Shown here: piece by piece, positions 56,635 through 64,000 of the stretch | Layout of the letters: each line of letters opens with the position of its first letter | Numbering within the stretch: the first letter of the stretch is position 1 | NCBI RefSeq assembly: GCF_902728235.1 | Contig: NZ_CACVBO010000001.1 | Location: forward strand, 682,001 to 746,000 | Length of the DNA stretch: 64,000 nucleotides | Origin: Lentimonas sp. CC4 | GTDB taxonomy: Bacteria > Verrucomicrobiota > Verrucomicrobiia > Opitutales > Coraliomargaritaceae | Direction of reading: 5' to 3' | The notes under the pieces: generated by a model | What the model was told of the DNA's origin: nothing | What the model saw: the letters and a program-made list of their open reading frames with translations, nothing else | Databases searched by the model: none | Translations under genes and position numbers: made by a program

Positions 56635-57402
56635 TTAATTTTTCGGAATTGTTAAAATTTCCGGATCCCCGCCAGTGACGAGAACGGTGTGTTCAAAGTG
56701 GGCAGATGGCTTTCGATCGCGTGTTACAGCGGTCCAACCATCATCGAGCATCTCGATTGCGGCACCTCCAAGATTGATCATCGGCTCGATTGCGAGCGCC
56801 ATACCAGGCTTGAGTAATGCACCGCTTCCGCGACGACCGTAATTTGGAATCTGCGGTGCTTCATGCATCGTAGCGCCAACCCCATGTCCTACAAACTCGC
56901 GAACGATACCGTAATTGTGACGCTTAATAAAGCGCTGCACGGCATTCGAAATATCGCCGACACGGTTACCAGCACGCGCAAAGCTAATCGCATAAGTGAG
57001 CGCCTCGCTTGTTGCATCAATGAGCTTCTGGTTTTCATCCACTACTGGTGGAATCAAAACCGTCTTCGCATTGTCGCCGATAAATCCGCGGTAACGAACA
57101 ACTACATCGATGGAAACAACGTCACCGCCCTGAATGGGGCGACGCATGCTACCAATACCATGCACGATTTCTTCATTAACTGAAATGCAGGTATAAGCAG
57201 GGAAGACGTGCTCACCGTTACGATAATTGTAACAAGCGCTTTCGGCTCCAAATGCCTCAATGGCCTTGCGGCCAAGTTGATCGAGATCATAGGTAGTCAT
57301 CCCCTCGCCCACTGCATCGACCAACTGCTTTAATACAGTCGCTGCGATTTGGCAGGCTTCGCGAATCGATTGGATTTCTTCGTCGGAACGAATTGCTTTC
57401 AT
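56635..57402 (-). CDS. map: Methionine aminopeptidase, type I
   Basis: Removes the initiator methionine. The 255-residue protein has VDVVVRYRGFIGDNAKTVL (metal aspartates), GHGVGATMHEAPQIPN (histidine site) and EPMINLGG. It lies between secY and rpsM, a common position in this operon. Its coding end sits 75 bp before rpsM. Confidence 0.97.
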   Translation of the reverse strand: MKAIRSDEEIQSIREACQIAATVLKQLVDAVGEGMTTYDLDQLGRKAIEAFGAESACYNYRNGEHVFPAYTCISVNEEIVHGIGSMRRPIQGGDVVSIDVVVRYRGFIGDNAKTVLIPPVVDENQKLIDATSEALTYAISFARAGNRVGDISNAVQRFIKRHNYGIVREFVGHGVGATMHEAPQIPNYGRRGSGALLKPGMALAIEPMINLGGAAIEMLDDGWTAVTRDRKPSAHFEHTVLVTGGDPEILTIPKN

Positions 57403-57503
57403 CGGTTTACGGTAAGGAGATTAATCAAAGAACAGGAAATAAAACGGAGAGGCATTTCAGATCAAAATGCGCCTGCGGATACTATAACGACCAAGGGCTT
57501 CGC

Positions 57504-59018
57504 TTAACCGAGGTTAAAGAAGAAGGAAATGATCCCGAGGGCGAAAAGTGCGACCGCGATGAACAAGAGTGGACGCCAAGCGGTCCAGAAATCTTGCAAA
57601 CCAGCGGAATCAACGAGTTGCTTATTACGCGCTGCGGAACGACCGCGGATCTTACCCTTCTTGAGAAAGCCATCATAATGGCGCTGCAAGAGGTAGGTTT
57701 CGATTTGACGCATGGTGTCGAGCAAAACGCCGACAGTAATGAGCATCCCGGTGCCACCGAAGAATACGGCGACAGAGAAAGGAACGTTATAAGTAAAGAG
57801 TAGGATATCAGGGAACAACGCGATCACAGTCAGCGACAAAGCACCGAAGAGAGTCAGACGTGTCATGATATAATCCAAGAACTTCGCAGTCGGCTCACCA
57901 GGACGAACGCCTGGAATATAACCACCGTTTTTCTTCAAATCGTCAGCGATCTGAACCGGCTTGAACATCATCGATACCCAGAAGTAACTAAAGACGAAGA
58001 TCAAGAAGCCGAACACCAAGTAGTAGGCGACCTCACCGCGACCGAGCGACTCAGCGACGTCATTGAAGAAACGCATATTCGTTGCAGTGCCCAAGTAGCT
58101 CAGGATCTGAGTGGGAAACATCAGGATCGCTGAAGCGAAAATGACGGGCATCACACCTGCATAATTCACCTTGAGCGGCAGGAACGAGCTCTGACCACCA
58201 TAGACCTTACGACCTACGACGCGCTTTGCATACTGAACTGGAATCTTACGCTGTGCTTGAGTGATGGCGACTAGACCTGCGGTGACCGCAAACAATAGAA
58301 CGAGCATCAGCACACCTTCAGGCGCACCCAGTGCAGCACTTTCAGAACCGACAGGTGCGACAAACATCTGATAGGCCGACGCAACAGCAGCTGGAAGACC
58401 AGAGATAATGCTCACTGTAATCAATAGCGAGATACCATTACCAATCCCCTTCTCAGTGATCTGCTCACCAAGCCAAACCATGATCATAGAACCAGCAGTC
58501 AGGAAGATTGTGCCTGTAATCAGGAACTGTGCCTTACCAGCAATAACGACAGGGCCATATTGTTCAGGGCTGAAGCCTTGTCCAACAATGCTGCCGGGAT
58601 TGGTGCTAAGCGCAACCAAGAGAAGCAAGCCTTGAACCACACAGATACCCAGCGTCAAATAACGAGTGTATTGATTGATCTTTTGACGACCGACATCCCC
58701 CTCTTGCTGTAAACGAGCAATCACAGGGAATACCGCGCCGACCAACTGCATGATGATCGACGCGCTAATGTATGGCATGATACCAAGAGCGAAGACGGCT
58801 CCATTAAGGAGCGCCCCGCCGGTAAACATGTTGTAGAGCCCCACAAGGCCACCACTAGCGGATGCTTGATCCGCCATGAACTCGCGGATTGGACCAATAT
58901 TCATCCCTGGCAGTGGGATATTAGCCCCAACGCGAGCGATGAAGAGCAGAGCCAACGTGAAGAAAATCTTCTGGCGCAGCTCTGGGATCTTCAGAGAATT
59001 TGTAAAAGCAGAAAGCAT
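57504..59018 (-). CDS. secY: Preprotein translocase subunit SecY
   Basis: Core of the Sec channel. Ten membrane helices in 504 residues. Family marks: IPLPGMNIGPIREFMADQ, LGIMPYISASIIMQL, TEKGIGNGISLLITVSI and QRKIPVQYAKRVVGRK. A loop with GYIPGVRPGEPTAKFLDYI precedes the last helices. It is longer than E. coli SecY (443) mostly in loops and the C-terminal tail. It follows rplO. Confidence 0.98.
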   Translation of the reverse strand: MLSAFTNSLKIPELRQKIFFTLALLFIARVGANIPLPGMNIGPIREFMADQASASGGLVGLYNMFTGGALLNGAVFALGIMPYISASIIMQLVGAVFPVIARLQQEGDVGRQKINQYTRYLTLGICVVQGLLLLVALSTNPGSIVGQGFSPEQYGPVVIAGKAQFLITGTIFLTAGSMIMVWLGEQITEKGIGNGISLLITVSIISGLPAAVASAYQMFVAPVGSESAALGAPEGVLMLVLLFAVTAGLVAITQAQRKIPVQYAKRVVGRKVYGGQSSFLPLKVNYAGVMPVIFASAILMFPTQILSYLGTATNMRFFNDVAESLGRGEVAYYLVFGFLIFVFSYFWVSMMFKPVQIADDLKKNGGYIPGVRPGEPTAKFLDYIMTRLTLFGALSLTVIALFPDILLFTYNVPFSVAVFFGGTGMLITVGVLLDTMRQIETYLLQRHYDGFLKKGKIRGRSAARNKQLVDSAGLQDFWTAWRPLLFIAVALFALGIISFFFNLG

Positions 59019-59058
59019 GTGTGGTAACTCTAAACGAAGCGATTAAAGGAGTGAGCGA

Positions 59059-59532
59059 TTAAGCCTCTTCCTTCGTTTCAGCAGCAACGGGTGCTGCTTC
59101 GACGATCTTGCCGCCTGCAGCCTCAATTGCCTTCTTTGCAGAAGCAGAGACTTTGCAGACTGTTACCGTATATGCTTTGGAAACTTCACCATCACCAAGT
59201 AGCTTTACGCCTTGCTTGTTGTCACGGATAAGACCGGCAGCGATCAAAACCTCGCGAGAGACGACGTCTCCTTCGAGTTTTGCAAGCTGTGCAAGGTTAA
59301 CAAGCTGATAGCTAGTCTTGAAGTTGAAGTTATTGAAGCCACGACGTGGAAGCTTACGATAGAGTGGCATTTGACCACCTTCGAAGCCGATACGGATACC
59401 ACCACCAGAACGAGCCTTTTGACCCTTATGTCCTTGGCAGCAAGTCTTACCGCGTCCGTTACCCTCACCGCGTCCAAGACGCTTAGTTGGGTGTGTAGCT
59501 CCCTGAATTGTAGGAATTTTTTCGAGATTCAT
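59059..59532 (-). CDS. rplO: 50S ribosomal protein L15
   Basis: 157 residues. LGRGEGNGRGKTCCQGHKGQ is the basic N-terminal tract; GGQMPLYRKLPRRGFNNFNF follows. A short Ala/Glu tail (AAPVAAETKEEA) extends the end. The gap to rpsE is 11 bp, so no rpmD (L30) lies between them. Confidence 0.98.
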   Translation of the reverse strand: MNLEKIPTIQGATHPTKRLGRGEGNGRGKTCCQGHKGQKARSGGGIRIGFEGGQMPLYRKLPRRGFNNFNFKTSYQLVNLAQLAKLEGDVVSREVLIAAGLIRDNKQGVKLLGDGEVSKAYTVTVCKVSASAKKAIEAAGGKIVEAAPVAAETKEEA

Positions 59533-59543
59533 TGTAATGATCC

Positions 59544-60071
59544 TTACGCTTCCGCAGCGGCTTTATCACCGAAACGGACGTTTTTGATTTCCTCGTTCGA
59601 ACGAAGCTGCACGAGTGCTGCCATTGTCGCCTTAACCATTGCAAGGTGATTGTTCGAGCCGAGAGACTTAGAAAGAATGTTCTTGATGCCGACAGACTCG
59701 AGAACCGCGCGGCAACCGCCACCTGCGATTACGCCTGTTCCGTCCGATGCCGGGCGAAGAAGAACTTTACCGCCGTCAGCTTCACCCAACACGTGGTGTG
59801 GGATTGTGTCGCCGCGGAGCTTGATAGTGATGAGGTTCTTTTTGGCCTGTTCTGTGCCCTTACGGATCGCTTCAGGAACTTCCTTAGCTTTGCCGTAACC
59901 GACGCCAACTTCACCTTTTTGATTACCTGTAACAACGAGTGCGGAGAAACTGAAACGGCGTCCGCCTTTTACAACTTTCGCGCAACGGTTAATGTGAACC
60001 ACCTTTTCAACGTATTCTGGTGCTTCTTCCGGCTCGTTCTTCTGAGAGAATGATCTGTTTTGTCTGCTCAT
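59544..60071 (-). CDS. rpsE: 30S ribosomal protein S5
   Basis: 175 residues. The double-stranded RNA-binding half contains [20 protein letters not shown] then [17 protein letters not shown]; the second half has [21 protein letters not shown]. An N-terminal acidic-basic lead ([20 protein letters not shown]) is slightly longer than in E. coli. Confidence 0.98.
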   Translation of the reverse strand: MSRQNRSFSQKNEPEEAPEYVEKVVHINRCAKVVKGGRRFSFSALVVTGNQKGEVGVGYGKAKEVPEAIRKGTEQAKKNLITIKLRGDTIPHHVLGEADGGKVLLRPASDGTGVIAGGGCRAVLESVGIKNILSKSLGSNNHLAMVKATMAALVQLRSNEEIKNVRFGDKAAAEA

Positions 60072-60080
60072 ATGATAACC

Positions 60081-60434
60081 TTAGAATTGTAGACCACCTT
60101 CGCGGGCAGCTTCTGCAAATGTTTTTACGCAACCGTGGTAGCGGCGACCGGAACGGTCAAAAACAACAGACTCGATGCCTGCAGCCTTTGCCTTTTCAGC
60201 CACTGTCTTACCAAGTGCGAGTGCACCTTCAGCGTTTGCCTTAAGAGATGAATCTTTAGTAAGCGATGTAACATAGACCAATGTGTGGCCCTTTACGTCA
60301 TCGATGCACTGTGCATAGATGTGCTTATTGGAGAAAGTAACAGCAAGACGTGGTCGTTCGGCAGTGCCGTTGATTTTCTTGCGAATGCGCCATTTGCGCT
60401 TCTGTAAAAGAGATTTTTTCTTATCGAGTTTCAT
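60081..60434 (-). CDS. rplR: 50S ribosomal protein L18
   Basis: 117 residues, the 5S-rRNA-binding protein. [20 protein letters not shown] and [20 protein letters not shown] are diagnostic. The gene is 22 bp from rplF and 9 bp from rpsE. Confidence 0.98.
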   Translation of the reverse strand: MKLDKKKSLLQKRKWRIRKKINGTAERPRLAVTFSNKHIYAQCIDDVKGHTLVYVTSLTKDSSLKANAEGALALGKTVAEKAKAAGIESVVFDRSGRRYHGCVKTFAEAAREGGLQF

Positions 60435-60456
60435 GTTATATATGCCTCTTTAGAAA

Positions 60457-60993
60457 TTAAGCGGATTTCTTACCCTCCTTACGACGGACGTATTTGCCGA
60501 CGATGTGGACACCCTTGCCCTTATAAGGCTCGGCTGGGTAGAAATTAAAGATAGATGCTGTGATGTGACCGACCAAGTGCTTATCAGCACCTTCGATCGT
60601 CAGCTTAGTGTTTTCTGCAACAGTGACAGTGATACCCTCTGGGATAGTCACCAAGCACGGGTGTGATTTGCCTAGGGCAAGATCAAGAACGTTGCCACTA
60701 AGGACAGCGCGGAAACCGACACCTTTGAGGACGATCTCTTTCTTGAAGCCTTCAACAACGCCGATCACCATGTTGTTCACGATGGAACGTGCGGTGCCGA
60801 ACATAGCGTTCGCGTGGCGGCTGCTGTCGACTGGAGATACCTTGATTTCGTTATCCGCAAGTTCGAAGCTAATCGAACTGTCAAAAGTCTTTTCAAGTTT
60901 ACCCTTAGGGCCTTCAACGCGGACAGTTTGACCATCAATAGTCACTGACGCCTTATCAAGGACGGGAATAGGAAGTTTACCAATTCTGCTCAT
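60457..60993 (-). CDS. rplF: 50S ribosomal protein L6
   Basis: 178 residues. It starts MSRIGKLPIPVLDKASVTID. NMVIGVVEGFKKEIVLKGVG and PAEPYKGKGVHIVGKYVRRK complete the two-domain fold. Order and spacing match the spc operon. Confidence 0.98.
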   Translation of the reverse strand: MSRIGKLPIPVLDKASVTIDGQTVRVEGPKGKLEKTFDSSISFELADNEIKVSPVDSSRHANAMFGTARSIVNNMVIGVVEGFKKEIVLKGVGFRAVLSGNVLDLALGKSHPCLVTIPEGITVTVAENTKLTIEGADKHLVGHITASIFNFYPAEPYKGKGVHIVGKYVRRKEGKKSA

Positions 60994-61011
60994 TTATAGT
61001 AGTCTCCTGAA

Positions 61012-61413
<402 letters not shown>

Positions 61414-61455
61414 CTAACTAATGGGTTTTCAGTGGGTGTATTGAGCCTTGGTGGA

Positions 61456-61761
61456 TTACCAAGATGATTTTGTCACACCGGGAATTTTGCCTTGTGTAGC
61501 AAGTTCACGGAAAGTGAGACGAGAGAGACCGAACTTACCAATGTAAGCACGTGGACGACCTGTTACAGAGCAACGGTTACGTGCACGGATCGGAGAGCTG
61601 TTCTTAGGAAGCTTTGTAAGCTTCGCTTGTGCCTTGTAGAACTCATCATCCGGAGTTTCCGGATTCTTAAGGATCGCTTTAAGTTCTGCACGCTTAGCTG
61701 CATACTTCTCAATGAGACGCACGCGCTTGAGGTTACGTTGGATTGCTGATTTTTTAGCCAT
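61456..61761 (-). CDS. rpsN: 30S ribosomal protein S14, zinc-independent type
   Basis: 101 residues, the long form without paired CxxC zinc ligands. [20 protein letters not shown] and [15 protein letters not shown] are the family end. Confidence 0.97.
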   Translation of the reverse strand: MAKKSAIQRNLKRVRLIEKYAAKRAELKAILKNPETPDDEFYKAQAKLTKLPKNSSPIRARNRCSVTGRPRAYIGKFGLSRLTFRELATQGKIPGVTKSSW

Positions 61762-61776
61762 GAGAAATTCTTTCTG

Positions 61777-62364
61777 TTATGCTTGAGCTGCTGCTGCGGC
61801 TTCTTCTGCTTCCACTTCGGAAGTCGATTTGCGGAACGGCATGCCGAAGAGAGCGAGGAGCTCGCGACCTTCTTCATCGTTGCTAGCACTTGTGTTGATG
61901 CAGATATCCATACCAATGGTAGCTGTTGTGCCATCGGAACTGACTTCTGGGAAGATCGAGTGATCAGAAACACCGAGTGTGTAGTTACCTTGACCATCAA
62001 GCTTTGCAGGAACGCCACGGAAGTCACGAATGCAAGGAAGCGCCACTTGGATCAAACGGTTAAGGAACTCATACATGGCGCGGCCACGGAGTGTTACCTT
62101 AACGCCAATCGGCTGGCCTTCACGGAGCTTGAAGTTCGAGATACTAAGCTTTGCTTTGGTCGTCACGGGACGTTGACCAGCAATCTTACCGATCTCTTGG
62201 TTCACATACAGGATGTGGTTCTTGTCATCAGTCGCGCTAAAGCCCGAGTTGAGGACGATTTTTTTGACCGAAGGAACCTGGTGTGGGTTGGCATATCCGA
62301 ACTTTTTCATAAGTGCGGGAATGACCGTTTCGGTGTAATGTTTCTTGAGTGCTGGTGTTTGCAT
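61777..62364 (-). CDS. rplE: 50S ribosomal protein L5
   Basis: 195 residues. KKFGYANPHQVPSVKKIVLN, GQRPVTTKAKLSISNFKLRE and VKVTLRGRAMYEFLNRLIQV define the 5S-binding fold. The tail AEEAAAAAQA is a short Ala/Glu addition seen also in rplO and rplQ here. Confidence 0.98.
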   Translation of the reverse strand: MQTPALKKHYTETVIPALMKKFGYANPHQVPSVKKIVLNSGFSATDDKNHILYVNQEIGKIAGQRPVTTKAKLSISNFKLREGQPIGVKVTLRGRAMYEFLNRLIQVALPCIRDFRGVPAKLDGQGNYTLGVSDHSIFPEVSSDGTTATIGMDICINTSASNDEEGRELLALFGMPFRKSTSEVEAEEAAAAAQA

Positions 62365-62470
62365 CGGAGTTAAGTCGGATTTCTGTCCCGGCTAAGTTAA
62401 TGGATTGTCGATGTGAATTTGGAAAAAGTGCGTGAAAATGAGTAAAATACTCATTCTGGCAAGCTTCGTT

Positions 62471-62713
62471 TTACTTTGCCTTCGCGTCGAACTTCTCAGC
62501 CAACACTACATTGGAGTAGTGAATCGGAGTTTCGCGCTCTACAGAACCGCCTTCGGGGTTCTCTTGAGACTTAGGAAGGAACTTAGTGATTTGGTTAACG
62601 CCTTCGATCACGACGCTCTTCCCTGCTTTAACAGAGAGAACTTTACCGCGCTTGCCCTTGTGAGAGCCAGAGATGACGACAACTTCTTGTTCGCGTTTAA
62701 TTGCTTTAGCCAT
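62471..62713 (-). CDS. rplX: 50S ribosomal protein L24
   Basis: 80 residues, short form. The KOW motif VVVISGSHKGKRGKVLSVKA lies at residues ~11-30 and GSVERETPIHYSNV near the end. Gap to rplE is 106 bp, long for this operon, and holds no further gene. Confidence 0.97.
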   Translation of the reverse strand: MAKAIKREQEVVVISGSHKGKRGKVLSVKAGKSVVIEGVNQITKFLPKSQENPEGGSVERETPIHYSNVVLAEKFDAKAK

Positions 62714-62715
62714 GA

Positions 62716-63078
62716 TTAGAGAACCTCCGGAGCTAGTGAGATGATTTTCATGTATTTCGCACGGAGCTCACGAGCTACTGGTCCGAAAATACGTGTGCCT
62801 TTGGGGTTACCATCGGCGTTAAGAATAACAACCGCGTTGTTATCAAAGCGAAGGTAGCTGCCATCACCACGGCGGATCGGTGCTTTTGTGCGCACGACGA
62901 CTGCCTTTACAACTTCACCCTTTTTAACGGATGAGTCTGTGGATGCGACTTTAACATTGCAGACGATTACGTCGCCAACATCAGCTGTGCGCTTGTTTTG
63001 TCCAAGACGACGGATCATCTCCGCTTCCTTGGCACCTGTGTTATCCGCGATAAATACGCGGCTGTTCATCTGAATCAT
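62716..63078 (-). CDS. rplN: 50S ribosomal protein L14
   Basis: 120 residues. [20 protein letters not shown] and [20 protein letters not shown] are diagnostic. It abuts rplX with a 2-bp gap. Confidence 0.98.
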   Translation of the reverse strand: MIQMNSRVFIADNTGAKEAEMIRRLGQNKRTADVGDVIVCNVKVASTDSSVKKGEVVKAVVVRTKAPIRRGDGSYLRFDNNAVVILNADGNPKGTRIFGPVARELRAKYMKIISLAPEVL

Positions 63079-63122
63079 ATCTAAATCTCCGTTATACGGT
63101 TAAAAAATAAAAGACTTAGCAC

Positions 63123-63401
63123 TTATGCTTCGTCACCAATGCGTGGTGCTCTTTCGAGAACCTTAGTGACGCGCCAGCGCTTGAGCTTGCTAAGAGGACG
63201 TGTTTCCATGATCTCAACCTTATCACCAAGGAAGCAGTCATTTGTTTCGTCGTGAGCGTGAACCACTGTCTTACGCTTAATCTCCTTACGGTAAAGCGGG
63301 TGTGGGATCTTGTAGAGGTAAGTGACTTTGATTGTCTTGTCTCCGGAACGACTTGTTACGGTGCCAATCAGGGACTTACGGGAATTGCGTGTTGCTTCCA
63401 T
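63123..63401 (-). CDS. rpsQ: 30S ribosomal protein S17
   Basis: 92 residues. KSLIGTVTSRSGDKTIKVTY and DKVEIMETRPLSKLKRWRV make the OB-fold. It lies between rpmC and rplN. Confidence 0.98.
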   Translation of the reverse strand: MEATRNSRKSLIGTVTSRSGDKTIKVTYLYKIPHPLYRKEIKRKTVVHAHDETNDCFLGDKVEIMETRPLSKLKRWRVTKVLERAPRIGDEA

Positions 63402-63422
63402 ATTATTAGTCGGCTGTTGAGA

Positions 63423-63629
63423 TTAAGCAGAGGCCGCAGCCAACTTCTTCTCTTTAAGAATGGTTTCGAGGCGTGCGATTTCGCGACGCAGTTGAGTAAA
63501 TTCGTGCGGGCGCTCGACCTGACCGGTCTGCTTACGCAGGCGAAGGTTAACGTGTGCATCGTGCGTGTCGCGGAGCTTCTTTTCGATTTCGACTTCGGAC
63601 ATTTCGCGGATATCTTTTGTGGTGCTCAT
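63423..63629 (-). CDS. rpmC: 50S ribosomal protein L29
   Basis: 68 residues, two helices. EIEKKLRDTHDAHVNLRLRK and ETILKEKKLAAAS match L29. It follows rplP by ~34 bp. Confidence 0.97.
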   Translation of the reverse strand: MSTTKDIREMSEVEIEKKLRDTHDAHVNLRLRKQTGQVERPHEFTQLRREIARLETILKEKKLAAASA

Positions 63630-63663
63630 ATTAAATGATTCCTTTGGATAAAATTAATTACGC

Positions 63664-63999
63664 TTAGTCTTCGCGAGTCACGAAGCGGCAGTGGAACGGA
63701 AGCTTAGTATCGGCCAAGCGGAGTGCTTCTTGAGCAGCAGAGTGCGAGCAACCTGCGATTTCGAAGAGCATTGTGCCAGGGCGGATCACAGCGACCCACT
63801 TTTCGACAGAACCCTTACCTTTACCCATGCGGGTTTCAGCTGGCTTCTTAGTAACAGGCTTGTGCGGGAAAACACGGATCCATACTTTACCCTTACGCTT
63901 GAGGCTACGTGTCATAGCGACACGAGCAGCTTCAATTTGTTGGGAAGTCATGCGACCACGTGTGAGAGATTGGATACCGAATTCGCCGAAAGCGAGTGC
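63664..63999 (-). CDS. rplP: 50S ribosomal protein L16, N-terminus outside window
   Basis: From the window edge the frame reads [16 protein letters not shown] then [36 protein letters not shown] and [19 protein letters not shown]. The family start, ~22 further residues, lies to the right of 64000. The ATG at 63951 is internal, not the true start. Confidence 0.97.
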   Translation of the reverse strand, partial: ALAFGEFGIQSLTRGRMTSQQIEAARVAMTRSLKRKGKVWIRVFPHKPVTKKPAETRMGKGKGSVEKWVAVIRPGTMLFEIAGCSHSAAQEALRLADTKLPFHCRFVTRED

Positions 64000-64000
64000 G

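Overview
The window reads as a piece of chromosome from a Gram-negative bacterium of the Verrucomicrobiota, most likely class Opitutae (Puniceicoccales-like). This is inferred from gene content and repeat style, not from a marker comparison. Supporting signs are lipoproteins, TonB-dependent and FadL-type outer-membrane proteins, an LptF/G permease, an RND efflux system, a spc/alpha ribosomal-protein block without rpmD or rpmJ, and intergenic heptanucleotide arrays. No phage, plasmid, CRISPR, tRNA or rRNA was seen. Layout: 1-8.6 kb holds the 3' part of ftsK, an LRV/HEAT-like repeat protein, two small paralogous proteins, a lipoprotein, an MscS channel and a beta-propeller lactonase. 8.6-15.3 kb holds a REP-associated (RAYT) transposase, topoisomerase III, a VOC protein, an inositol-monophosphatase-type enzyme and a voltage-gated K+ channel. 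15.4-28.5 kb is a cobamide uptake, remodelling and salvage locus. It contains a divergent PduO-like protein and a Fur-family regulator on the minus strand, then on the plus strand cbiB, a cobalamin riboswitch, a TonB-dependent receptor, a BtuF/C/D transporter, an unknown membrane protein, cbiZ, pduO-type adenosyltransferase, a DUF71-type ATPase and cobQ. CbiZ, CobQ and CbiB together suggest that imported foreign cobamides are cut at the aminopropanol linkage and rebuilt; cobU, cobS and cobT must lie elsewhere. 
28.6-45.1 kb is housekeeping: panD, a FadL porin, gpsA, a tight folate operon (pabB-pabC-folP-folB-folK) ending in a SelW-like protein and a SMUG1-type glycosylase, an LptF/G permease, pyrE, rlmJ, a P2-type ATPase, a GH5 glycosidase and a stand-alone OvoA-C-terminal-like methyltransferase. 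45.1-53 kb holds an RND efflux operon, an M29-like aminopeptidase and a sugar transferase. 53.2-64 kb is the minus-strand spc/alpha ribosomal operon, from rplP (cut by the right edge) through secY and map to rpoA and rplQ. 
The most unusual layer is not a gene system but the repeats. Heptanucleotide (7-bp) arrays sit directly 5' of several start codons, commonly keeping a 7-bp register up to the ATG. One related array lies in frame inside pabB. A 25-bp hairpin repeat occurs once between genes and once in frame inside cobQ. A GTAG-headed inverted pair resembling a BIME lies inside the cobamide operon, and two large GGGAGGG-ended MITE-like elements flank other genes. The RAYT transposase is a plausible, unproven mover of the palindromic types.
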